IMG/VR virus record: IMGVR_UViG_3300025646_000013
Span: 40,281-104,280 of that record
Origin: a virus
Direction: 5' to 3' (one strand)
DNA length: 64,000 nucleotides
Positions 51,124 through 58,266 of this stretch are shown in pieces (within the stretch, counting starts at the first letter, position 1; every line of letters starts with the position of its first letter). The notes under the pieces are model-generated. The model was not told where the DNA came from. It did not search any database and saw only the letters and a program-made list of their open reading frames with translations. The translations under genes were made by a program, and so were the position numbers.

Positions 51124-51756
51124 CTACTTTGAATGACTCTGCTTGTGGCTGCTGTCGTTATAATCAAACATAGTAACAGCTGAATATTTAACTCCGCTTT
51201 TAACCTTTAGTGATGCGTGAGCATATATATATGTGGACGGAAAAAGTATCAGATCTCCTGCTTCTGGCTTGAGGGTAATATCCAAGTATGGAAACCATAG
51301 TTCTCCACCTTCATATTCGTCATTTAGGTACATTACCGATGAAACTGTACATACATAAGAAAATCCATGGTCGGTGTGCACTTGGAAGTGTTGGCCTGGT
51401 TTATATCTAACAAAGTTTATTGCTTCCATAAAGTTCATTTTAAAATTATAAATTGACTCATAATGAGTCAGACAATTTTTTAATCTAATCTCAACATCTT
51501 CATAGCATTTTTTAATTTCTTCGAATTCTGGAGTAAGGTGGCTCCAATGCATTGGACTAACTTTTAGGTCTACACAGTCTCTGTATTCTGGCATTTTCAC
51601 ATTGTAACCAACAACAGCTTCAGACCACTTGAATAATCCGTGATTATTATTTCCTATTGTTTCTTCTAGTCTTTCTGGGATATTAAGACTTCTTTCAATT
51701 GCGTTTTTATATAAAAAAATTCCCAATTTGGGATCACTTACATAATGAAACTTCAT
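51124..51756 (-). CDS. Prolyl-4-hydroxylase-like 2OG/Fe(II) oxygenase
   Basis: Protein of 210 residues. RYKPGQHFQVHTDHGFSY gives H127 and D129, EGGELWFPYLD is the family strand, and SGDL-like AGDLILFPS leads to H180 (YAHASL) and Lys190 (SGVKYSAVTMF), the lysine that binds 2-oxoglutarate in true prolyl 4-hydroxylases. The start at ATG 51756 is divergent to the plus-strand oxygenase pair, with 53 bases between. Its C-terminus is His/Ser-rich. Confidence 0.88.
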   Translation of the reverse strand: MKFHYVSDPKLGIFLYKNAIERSLNIPERLEETIGNNNHGLFKWSEAVVGYNVKMPEYRDCVDLKVSPMHWSHLTPEFEEIKKCYEDVEIRLKNCLTHYESIYNFKMNFMEAINFVRYKPGQHFQVHTDHGFSYVCTVSSVMYLNDEYEGGELWFPYLDITLKPEAGDLILFPSTYIYAHASLKVKSGVKYSAVTMFDYNDSSHKQSHSK

Positions 51757-51795
51757 TCTGCCTCAATTTTAATTTACGAATTAAAAACTATATGG

Positions 51796-51805
51796 TATAC
51801 TATAT
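51796..51805 (+). promoter_or_regulatory. Promoter-like TATACTATAT just before ATG 51810
   Basis: The box ends four bases before the start codon, and no ribosome site is visible before ATG 51810. If TATACT or TACTAT is the -10, transcription would begin at or next to the ATG, giving a leaderless mRNA. Confidence 0.45.
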
Positions 51806-51809
51806 CACC

Positions 51810-52446
51810 ATGGAAGCTTTAAATCAACATCATATAGAGCCCATCAAAATTGTAAATGGCCTTTATAAAATAAATAATTTTCTTCCAAAAGAAAAATTTT
51901 ATATTATTTATAATAATGTTTTATCTTCACCAATGGCTAGAACTGTATGTTCTATCCGGATATGATAATTATGATATGGCTACTATGCCAGACGAATTTA
52001 CTGGAGAAATAGTTTCTTTACCAAAAAACAGTATTACGTTAACTTTTACTGAGCAGAATAGAAGAATTATAGAAGAAGATTATTTACAAAAAATTGAAGA
52101 CGTTTTGTATGAATTATACGGCATAACCGTTTTAAAAGAGCATGGTTTTGGTGTAACCGTTTATTATCCAGGAGAAGGTCTCCATAGTCACTACGATTCT
52201 AGGGATAAATCTTTTGGAACACCCTCAGGAAATCCCACTAGAGACTATAGCACTATCTTTTATCTTAACTCAGACTTTGAAGGTGGAATATTGCATTTTA
52301 CTAAATTAAATATAAAAATCAAACCAGAACCAAATACAATGATTCTTTTTCCTTCTGGAGAACTATATTCTCATAGAGTAGAAAAAGTTACTTTTGGAGT
52401 AAGATATATGTCTTCAAATTTTTGGTCATTAAAGGAAACTAAGTAA
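51810..52446 (+). CDS. Prolyl-hydroxylase-like 2OG/Fe(II) oxygenase needing a +1 shift (211 aa)
   Basis: Frame 0 from ATG 51810 gives 51 residues ending at TGA after ATC CGG ATA. The +1 frame continues from GGA TAT GAT with the rest of the enzyme, including the start of its core. Joined, the protein has 211 residues with H127 and D129 (HSHYDSRD), H188 (YSHRV) and Arg198 (GVRYMSSNF), the same layout as its minus-strand neighbour. The in-frame ATG in the second frame (51916) would cut into coding-like N-terminal sequence and has no ribosome site. This is a plus-strand example of the CGG shift. Confidence 0.85.
51957..51960 (+). promoter_or_regulatory. Candidate CGG +1 frameshift site 8
   Basis: Plus strand reads TCT ATC CGG ATA TGA. 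Skipping one base gives GGA TAT GAT AAT TAT GAT ATG and the catalytic part of the oxygenase. Frame 0 ends one sense codon after CGG. Confidence 0.85.
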
Positions 52447-52448
52447 AT

Positions 52449-53069
52449 ATGGAAAAATCTTTGATAACTCCTGGTTATTTTGGAAATTCTATTAATAATA
52501 TAAAGATTATAAAAAATTTTATTGATTTAGAAGATCTTAAAATTATACAAAACTTTCTTCCAACTATAAACGAATGGATGGATGCTGGAAAAAATGAGTA
52601 TTCAGACGACGGTGTTTGCCTTTATGACGCATCTTACTGGTCTAATAGGCAGTGTAGTCATGATATTTTGTTTAGAATAAATTTAGATATTTATAATTTA
52701 ATATATAAATATATAAAAAAAATGAATTATTTTTTAGAAGATGAATTTAAAGTCAAGCTATTATCTAGGCCACCGGTGATAATAAGATGGTTTGCCGGCT
52801 TAGAGCAAAAGCCTCATGCAGATAAACAGTTAAATGATGGATCTCCAAATCCTTTTCCAACATATGATATAAATTCATTGTTTTATTATAATGATGAATT
52901 TGAAGGTGGAGAATTATATTATCCACAGCATGATAAGATTGTTAGGCCAGAACCAGGATTAGCTGTAGCCCATCCTGGCGACATAAATTATCTTCATGGC
53001 GTTAAGATGGTAACTAGTGGAGAAAGATATACAACTCCATCTTTTTATACAGTTACTGAGATAAACTGA
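52449..53069 (+). CDS. 2OG/Fe(II) oxygenase (prolyl-hydroxylase-like)
   Basis: Protein of 206 residues, two bases after its upstream partner. Ligands are H123 and D125 (KPHADKQ) and H183 (YLHGVK), with Arg193 (GERYTTPSFY). FEGGELYYPQHD is the core strand. No CGG codon is present and no shift is needed. Its stop is adjacent to the stop of the convergent minus-strand fibre-block gene. It lacks the WWR N-terminal domain of paralogues A-C and is closer to the 51.1 and 51.8 kb enzymes. Confidence 0.88.
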   Translation: MEKSLITPGYFGNSINNIKIIKNFIDLEDLKIIQNFLPTINEWMDAGKNEYSDDGVCLYDASYWSNRQCSHDILFRINLDIYNLIYKYIKKMNYFLEDEFKVKLLSRPPVIIRWFAGLEQKPHADKQLNDGSPNPFPTYDINSLFYYNDEFEGGELYYPQHDKIVRPEPGLAVAHPGDINYLHGVKMVTSGERYTTPSFYTVTEIN

Positions 53070-53273
53070 TTATTCAGCGGGAGGATGAAAGCTAGTTCCA
53101 TCCCAGGTCCAACCGACTGATGGCTTTTGTTCAAGGTTTGTTATTTCAACGGTGATAGGGTCACTTGACATTCCAGCTATTTCTAACTCTAAGTTTGGAC
53201 TAAAAGAATACCAACCTTTAACTACTCCATTCACAATAATCGCAAACTTAACTTTATCAGTTAATGCAGCCAT
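53070..53273 (-). CDS. Small fibre-block protein with W-x-W-D-G-T-x-F-H-P-P ending
   Basis: Protein of 67 residues ending in GWTWDGTSFHPPAE, an ending shared with the next gene and related to the SWTWNGTTW turn in later fibre genes. This short motif is common in small phage fibre-attached proteins. The remainder is beta-rich (VKFAIIVNGVVKGWYSF). Function is unknown. Its stop abuts the convergent oxygenase gene's stop. Confidence 0.7.
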   Translation of the reverse strand: MAALTDKVKFAIIVNGVVKGWYSFSPNLELEIAGMSSDPITVEITNLEQKPSVGWTWDGTSFHPPAE

Positions 53274-53281
53274 TTTATCTC

Positions 53282-53488
53282 CTATTCAACAGGGGGATGG
53301 AAGTTAGTTCCATCCCAGGTCCAATTATTGCCAATGATATCTGCATTGGGATCATTAGTGCAATTAACTATCTGAGGATTTGACGCAAGAGCTTCTGAAA
53401 TTTCTGCCATTCTTTGTTGTCCTGTCCAAAAATCGTTGATAAGAAACACTTCTCCATCTACAATATATGCAAATGATCTAGTAGACAT
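53282..53488 (-). CDS. Small fibre-block protein, paralogue of the preceding one
   Basis: Protein of 68 residues ending in NWTWDGTNFHPPVE, like the 67-residue neighbour. The N-terminus SFAYIVDGEVFLIND is beta-rich. The stop and the next start are eight bases apart, and a clear AAGGAG ribosome site precedes ATG 53488. Likely a small fibre or adhesin accessory protein. Confidence 0.7.
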   Translation of the reverse strand: MSTRSFAYIVDGEVFLINDFWTGQQRMAEISEALASNPQIVNCTNDPNADIIGNNWTWDGTNFHPPVE

Positions 53489-53523
53489 TTATTCTCCTTA
53501 TATTTAAATAAAATTATATATAA

Positions 53524-53899
53524 TTATCCAGCGCATTGACCACTGTTTATACATCCGCCCTTGTCGTGACACGCTACGCACCAACAGCAATCTGGAGGAA
53601 AGTATGGAGGGAAAAAGGGTGGAAAGTACGGTGGAAAGTACGGTGGAAAAAATGGACTATGAATCGTGTAGTTTATTTGACTGCCCAATGGAGCAATACT
53701 GCTGTCGGTGACAGCGTTCTTGACTTTGTCTAAATCAGCAGGAGTACCTGTACCTTCTGCGGTTACATTACCGACAGTAAAACCGGCATTGGTAATTGTT
53801 GTATTTGCTGTAGCCTTAGCTGTTCCGTGCAGCTATTGTTGGCTTAGCAGCTTTTCTTTTACTACCTTTACCAGGCTCTGGTGTCTTATTTGCTGCCAT
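53524..53899 (-). CDS. Hidden gene: PASTA-like, FPPY-repeat and Cys-rich protein needing a +1 shift (124 aa)
   Basis: Frame 0 from ATG 53899 gives only 27 residues, MAANKTPEPGKGSKRKA then PTIAARNS and stop. A +1 shift at CGG (53825-53827) opens GTAKATANTTITNAGFTVG, then a PASTA-like segment, then five F-P-P-Y/F repeats and a CCWCVAC...GGC...GQC tail ending at 53524. Neither part alone is long enough to be noticed, and the +1 part has no start. The new frame is closed by TAG nine bases upstream of the shift, so the shift is confined to about 20 bases. The protein is probably a small virion or fibre component. The shape of the protein is strong support for the shift. Confidence 0.85.
53593..53652. 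repeat. Five imperfect 12-base repeats coding for FPPY/F
   Basis: Units such as GGTGGAAAGTAC repeat in tandem with small changes. On the minus strand they encode F-P-P-Y or F-P-P-F. They keep the reading frame and lie inside the hidden 124-residue gene. They are a coding repeat, with no spacers as in a CRISPR array. Confidence 0.85.
53824..53827 (-). promoter_or_regulatory. Candidate CGG +1 frameshift site 9
   Basis: Minus strand reads GCT GCA CGG AAC AGC TAA GGC. Skipping one base gives GGA ACA GCT AAG GCT. CGGAACAGCTAAGG is almost the same as site 6, and CGGAACAGC also occurs at site 1. Confidence 0.85.
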
Positions 53900-53900
53900 A

Positions 53901-55415
53901 TTATGCTGCCAAGTCTCCTAGTGCTACCCATGTATCGGTAGCTCTCTTTATAAGAGTAGCAGATGACCACTGTGCACGCAACTTTAGGCCTGGAGTAGCA
54001 TTGATTGTTACGCCGGATCCTGGGGTTATCGTGGTTTGACCTGCTCCAGTTTGAAGAACCGTTATTGTTGTACCAACTGGGTAGGCAACTGAGCTATTTG
54101 GCGGTACTGTAAGGGTGTTACCTGACGCAACGCTCATTTCAATCATCTTAGACCTATCAGCTAATGCCAATGTATAGCTAGCAGACTGGGCATTTGTTAT
54201 GGTATCCCCGACTATTCTCTGATAGGTTGCTCCATCGTTGGTGAACTCCCAACAATCATTAGCTTCATTCCATCTTAGGAGAACGTTTGTTGATGTACCA
54301 CGCTGAACTTCGATTCCGGCGTTTTCTGATGGTGTTCCGGCTTCGTTGTTGTTAAGAACAATTATATTATCGTTAATTGTTAATGTTTCAGAGTTTACTG
54401 TTGTGGTTGTGCCAGAAACTATAAGGTTTCCAGAAATTGTAAGGTTTCCTCCAACTGTTGGATCAGATGTATTTACCCAAGCTGAACCATTGTACTGAAG
54501 AAGCTGATTTTCAGCTACGCTGGTAATGGTTACATCACCAACATCGTTCAGTGCGTTTATTATTGGGATTGAATCATTGACCCAAGCAGAGCCATTCCAC
54601 TTAAGGAACTGTCCAGAAGATGCTGAAGTGATAGTGACATCACCAATGTCATCCAATGCGCTTACGGGCGGTATTGCAGCCCACTCTAATCCTGTAGTAG
54701 TCGAGGTATTAGATTTCAAATAATAACCATCGATTCCTTGAGCGTTTTCAATATTTGTTACACGCCCATAAGAGTCAGTTGTTATACTTGAAATTATTGT
54801 AACGTTACTAGTAGCCGAATTTGAAGAAGTCGTATTGACGCTAGCAAGGTCGATATTATTTTCATTTACAACTATCCTGGAAGAACTAGCTGTTGCAACA
54901 TCAAATGTTGATCCATTTAAAACTAATCCTGCACCGGCTATGTATGCTTGAGCCTGGGAAAACTGAGTTACAGTAATATCGTCAGTTCCCACAGTAAACG
55001 TAGCTGGATTGGCCACTGAAAGAACAAATCCTCTTGCCTCATTTGTCGTCCCATCGTTAACAAAAACAAATGATCCAGGTATTTCATTGGCATCATCTTC
55101 TAGTGTACTTCTTGTCAAAACCCATGGGGTAGAGCCATCTCCCACTGTTGTTAGTGTATATCTACCATTGTGCGCTGCGTTTGTCTGATTCTTAACCAAG
55201 ACCGCTTGATTTTGCGACCAACTACTAATTCCATCTACTGTTGGAAAAGCTTCATTTGAATTTGCAGTTAAGGTTGCGCCAACTCCACTAGTTCCATTGT
55301 TATAGGTTGCATCTAAATTAGATGTTGTTGCTGCTTTAACAGCCGCTCTTGTTTTAATTCCAGTTGCAACGTTATCAACATATCCCCTTGTTGCAAAATC
55401 AGCTGAAGTTTGGCC
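53901..55415 (-). CDS. Tail-fibre protein, main part after the +1 shift
   Basis: The first canonical start in this frame is a TTG at 55199, but coding-like sequence runs back to the CGG at 55414-55416 (GQTSADFATRGYVDNVATG, then VDGISSWSQNQAVLVKNQ). Together with the N-terminal segment it makes about 565 residues. The text QAVLVKNQTNAAHNGRYTLT is the well-known phage tail-fibre repeat unit (VLVKNQTDAAENGIY type), followed by repeated LNDVGDVTITS...LQYNGSAWVN segments and a C-terminal beta-rich region. It is likely a trimeric fibre shaft. Confidence 0.87.
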   Translation of the reverse strand, partial: GQTSADFATRGYVDNVATGIKTRAAVKAATTSNLDATYNNGTSGVGATLTANSNEAFPTVDGISSWSQNQAVLVKNQTNAAHNGRYTLTTVGDGSTPWVLTRSTLEDDANEIPGSFVFVNDGTTNEARGFVLSVANPATFTVGTDDITVTQFSQAQAYIAGAGLVLNGSTFDVATASSSRIVVNENNIDLASVNTTSSNSATSNVTIISSITTDSYGRVTNIENAQGIDGYYLKSNTSTTTGLEWAAIPPVSALDDIGDVTITSASSGQFLKWNGSAWVNDSIPIINALNDVGDVTITSVAENQLLQYNGSAWVNTSDPTVGGNLTISGNLIVSGTTTTVNSETLTINDNIIVLNNNEAGTPSENAGIEVQRGTSTNVLLRWNEANDCWEFTNDGATYQRIVGDTITNAQSASYTLALADRSKMIEMSVASGNTLTVPPNSSVAYPVGTTITVLQTGAGQTTITPGSGVTINATPGLKLRAQWSSATLIKRATDTWVALGDLAA

Positions 55416-55416
55416 G
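55413..55416 (-). promoter_or_regulatory. Candidate CGG +1 frameshift site 10
   Basis: Minus strand reads CAG CAA CGG CCA AAC TTC AGC TGA. Skipping one base gives GGC CAA ACT TCA GCT GAT and the fibre repeat region. It is the only site where the base after CGG is C. Confidence 0.82.
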
Positions 55417-55599
55417 TTGCTGAGTAGTTTCTATTGATAGAACTCGTAGAGCGCCAGTTGCTGTTATGTTTGCCATTACCGTTCCACTTGAGTCTTTAAA
55501 CTCTAAAAGTGGTGCAGTTGCGTTAGCAGCTGCTTTTATGACCACTGCTTCATCGTTGACTGTAACTTCTGGTGCTGATTCAAATCTAAGACGAGCCAT
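55414..55599 (-). CDS. Tail-fibre protein, N-terminal segment before the +1 shift
   Basis: ATG 55599 has AAGGAG upstream. The segment runs 61 codons to CGG: MARLRFESAPEVTVNDEAVVI is a typical fibre N-terminus, followed by LLEFKDSSGTVMANITATGALRV, also found in fibres. Unshifted it would stop at 66 residues. The main part follows at once in the +1 frame, so the pair is a single fibre gene. Confidence 0.83.
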
Positions 55600-55639
55600 A
55601 ATTCTCCTTATATAGAATATATTAAAATGGTTCCAGAAT

Positions 55640-55647
55640 TATAGTAA
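55640..55647 (-). promoter_or_regulatory. Promoter-like TTACTATA upstream of the fibre gene
   Basis: Minus strand reads TTACTATA about 40 bases upstream of ATG 55599, matching eight bases of the boxes at 41647 and 46911. Confidence 0.42.
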
Positions 55648-55663
55648 TAGGATTTAAGTAAAA

Positions 55664-56470
55664 TCATTGTGTTATTCTACCTAAATATTCCATCATTTTG
55701 CCGGTATATCTAATGCGGCCAAAGTGAGTCAGATTTATGCTTGGATCAACCCAAACCTTGCCACCCATCTTTTGCCAGTAGCGGCAGAATCCGTAGTCTT
55801 CAGAAAGGAATCTGCCATCATCATCTACATAGGAATTAAACAACGCATAACCATAGTCTACTTCTTTTTCGCTAAGAGCCGAAGTATCATCTTTATATTT
55901 TAATTTCTTGTATTTCTTCATCATTTTTTCAATAACCTCACGCTTAATTAGCATGAAGCCAGTTCCAGCTTCATAACACTCTATGGCGCCTTTTTCAATA
56001 TTCAACTTTGTTTCACCAGGTTTAGTTAGATGAACCACATATCTAGAGCCATATTCCATAAGTTTTTTAGCGTCTAGATCTTTTTCTGCGCCTTCTTTTA
56101 CTTTATCCCAGTTAATTTCTTTAATTGGATAAGAAGCTGTAACAACATCTTTTTCATGCCAAAGTAGTTTTAGTATTGACTGTTTGTCAAACTGAAGGTC
56201 TACGTCAATAAACATCATATGAGTAAAATCTGGATTGCCCATAAACTTGGCCACAAGATTATTCCTTGCGCGGTTGATCAAAGAATCAGATATCGTGCAT
56301 ACAGAGTACTTAAGTCCAATATCCTTGTAGTACATAAGGGCCTGCAACAAGGACATCATGAAAGGCTCTGTTACATGAGAATCATAACAGGGCAGTGCAA
56401 AGAAAACATTCCATTGCTGAATTTTTTCTTTAGGGATTGTTATTTGAGTTTGAGTTTGTTCTACTGGCAT
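55664..56470 (-). CDS. GT-A-type glycosyltransferase
   Basis: Protein of 268 residues. FFALPCYDSHVTEPF opens the nucleotide-binding fold, ISDSLINRARNNLVAKF follows, and MFIDVDLQFD holds the D-x-D metal motif. Near the end SEDYGFCRYWQKMGG is the usual acceptor-side segment with a catalytic Asp/Glu. It likely transfers a sugar from a nucleotide donor; donor and acceptor are unknown. It is embedded among fibre genes, as often seen for enzymes that modify fibres or host surface glycans. Confidence 0.85.
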   Translation of the reverse strand: MPVEQTQTQITIPKEKIQQWNVFFALPCYDSHVTEPFMMSLLQALMYYKDIGLKYSVCTISDSLINRARNNLVAKFMGNPDFTHMMFIDVDLQFDKQSILKLLWHEKDVVTASYPIKEINWDKVKEGAEKDLDAKKLMEYGSRYVVHLTKPGETKLNIEKGAIECYEAGTGFMLIKREVIEKMMKKYKKLKYKDDTSALSEKEVDYGYALFNSYVDDDGRFLSEDYGFCRYWQKMGGKVWVDPSINLTHFGRIRYTGKMMEYLGRITQ

Positions 56471-56535
56471 ACAGTCAATTATAGCACAACAAAAAAATTT
56501 ATGCCAGCAAACAATAGAATATTAAATTAAATTAT

Positions 56536-56760
56536 TTAAATAGTCTCTTCGATCACTGGTGCGACGAATACATCGTTCACCGCATCATAAGTGTCACCGA
56601 TACCAGCGTATTTGCCACGACGAGAGTTGTCGTGGAATGTTTCTATCCACAAAGATGAATCACCGTAGCGTTCGGGGTTTGCTGTCAAAAAATCCCAAGT
56701 CACAACACGAACATCGGTGACAATACCGTTCTCAACTTTGGCAAACAATGTTTCAGACAT
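56536..56760 (-). CDS. Small fibre-block protein, YAGI/DVFVAP family
   Basis: Protein of 74 residues with RRGKYAGIGDTYDAVNDVFVAP, the same unit as the 89- and 121-residue proteins further right (FRGQYAGVGMTYDADADVFVAP, FRKRYAGIGYTFNAELDAFVAP). It marks the first gene of a GC-richer stretch. The start overlaps the sulfotransferase end by eight bases. The family is a common small phage virion protein; its function is unknown. Confidence 0.75.
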   Translation of the reverse strand: MSETLFAKVENGIVTDVRVVTWDFLTANPERYGDSSLWIETFHDNSRRGKYAGIGDTYDAVNDVFVAPVIEETI

Positions 56761-57418
56761 AAGCCAACTTCCTTATTTCTGGTCGCACTTCGTGCATCTG
56801 CGAAACACCCCACACCCCATCATCGTCACTAGAACTATTGCGAATGTCGGTCAGTTGATGCTCATAGTCGGGCATACCAAAAAACGAATAGATGCGGTGC
56901 AACACTGTTGCGGTATCAGACACGAGTTCGTCATAGTGAACAACCACGCAGTTTTCTGGCATCGCCTTGGTCAAGTTATTGAATGACGCTTCACAACGAC
57001 GCAACATCTGATCTGGCGACGACAAACGAGCCGAAGGATTATTCGCCATCAGGCGTTCCAACGAAGCACGAACTTCGCTTCTGTCTCTATCCATCACAAT
57101 AAACTTCGGTTCGTTTGGCGCAAATCGAACAAGGTTCGCAAGGTTGTCTGGCGTACCCCAAGTGAACGCTTTATCAACAATGAGAGACTCGTTGCGGTTC
57201 GCATAGAAGGCAGGAATGATAGAACGCAACACGGTATTCACACCAACAGGATTTGGGTTTGCTTCCAATGCGACCTGCTCAGACCACAAGCGTTCGCTGT
57301 GATACAGCGTGTTGCAAAGTGGCGATGATGACGAAACGAACACATCAGGATTCTGGTTCAACAGGCTCGCCAACAGTGTCGAACCTGATCGTGGCATACC
57401 AGCAAGATAACTAATCAC
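56753..57418 (-). CDS. Sulfotransferase-like protein
   Basis: Protein of 221 residues starting ISYLAGMPRSGSTLLASLL, the PAPS-binding 5'-phosphosulfate loop (PRSGST) of sulfotransferases. FIVMDRDRSEVRASLER resembles the 3'-phosphate-binding region. It would add sulfate to a hydroxyl on a sugar or protein. The sequence is GC-rich relative to the tail block and uses no CGG codon. It is coupled with the glycine-rich adhesin gene by a four-base overlap. A fibre-, adhesin- or host-glycan-modifying role is likely by context. Confidence 0.8.
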   Translation of the reverse strand: MISYLAGMPRSGSTLLASLLNQNPDVFVSSSSPLCNTLYHSERLWSEQVALEANPNPVGVNTVLRSIIPAFYANRNESLIVDKAFTWGTPDNLANLVRFAPNEPKFIVMDRDRSEVRASLERLMANNPSARLSSPDQMLRRCEASFNNLTKAMPENCVVVHYDELVSDTATVLHRIYSFFGMPDYEHQLTDIRNSSSDDDGVWGVSQMHEVRPEIRKLAYV

Positions 57419-58266
57419 GACTTGAACCTCACATACGCTATGCCTGAATAGCCCGATGCGCCATCTTGACTAAGAGTCGATGCTTTGCCCTGTCCACCAC
57501 CACCTGTGTTTGCTGAGCCGTTACCTGTTCCAGCCGCACCATTCCCACCAGAACCACCGCCACCACCGCCACCACTCTTGTAAGTAGTTCCGGCGGACTG
57601 ACCGAGCCACGCCGAAATGTCCAAGCCTGCGCCACCAGCACCACCAACATTTGATACACCGTTTGAGCCGTTCGCAGAACCACCGCCGCCACCACCACCA
57701 CCGCCTTCGTATGCGCCTGATGAGCCACCATTGCCACCTGCTGAACCTTGCGTCTGAACTGTTGAACCGCCTGTGCCGTTGTTCTTTGCGCCGCCGCCAG
57801 AGCCACCGAAACCTGCCCCAATGGAATACAAAGGTGCGGCACCAGCACCACCGCCAAGCGCAGTGATTTCATAGTTGTCGGTCGAATAGATGGAAGTTGG
57901 TTTGCCTGTACCCGAATACACTGCGGTAAATCCACCTGCGCCACCTGCGCCTACATCAACCGTGTAGGTTCCTGCGGCAAGATACACCGTCTGAAAGACG
58001 ATGCCGCCGCCGCCGCCACCACCCGATGTTCCATAGTTGGACTGTGAACGACCACCTGCGCCGCCACCACCAACTAGGCATACATCAAACACGCCAGCCT
58101 GAGACACAACAAGGTTGTCGTCACTCGTGAAAGTCAGAAGCGTGTACGCCTGACCGCCAACCGTGATCGACGACGACGAGCCGCCGGTTGCTGTTCCGTA
58201 CAAACCTGTGATGACGATGCTGTCGGTTGTTTGTGATGACACATAGCCGAGATACGAACGGGTCAT
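57415..58266 (-). CDS. Glycine-rich tail adhesin 1
   Basis: Protein of 283 residues. The N-terminus TRSYLGYVSSQTTDSIVITG and a TLLTFTSDDNL strand precede a body of glycine tracts (blocks of three to eight Gly) ending in GIAYVRFKS. Proteins like this form polyglycine-II sandwiches, as in gp38-type adhesins, where loops between Gly blocks contact the receptor. The four paralogues in this window differ mostly in those loops. GC-rich, with no CGG codon in frame. Confidence 0.82.
   Translation of the reverse strand: MTRSYLGYVSSQTTDSIVITGLYGTATGGSSSSITVGGQAYTLLTFTSDDNLVVSQAGVFDVCLVGGGGAGGRSQSNYGTSGGGGGGGIVFQTVYLAAGTYTVDVGAGGAGGFTAVYSGTGKPTSIYSTDNYEITALGGGAGAAPLYSIGAGFGGSGGGAKNNGTGGSTVQTQGSAGGNGGSSGAYEGGGGGGGGGSANGSNGVSNVGGAGGAGLDISAWLGQSAGTTYKSGGGGGGGSGGNGAAGTGNGSANTGGGGQGKASTLSQDGASGYSGIAYVRFKS

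Noticed and set aside
53593-53652. CRISPR array
   Set aside because: The units are 12 bases, tandem, without spacers, and encode F-P-P-Y/F in frame.
1-55416. The ten frame breaks are sequencing or assembly errors
   Set aside because: All ten need +1, all contain CGG, none sits in a homopolymer, and CGG is otherwise almost absent in frame. Errors would fall at varied sequences and in both directions. Reads were not available, so this is strong but not final.
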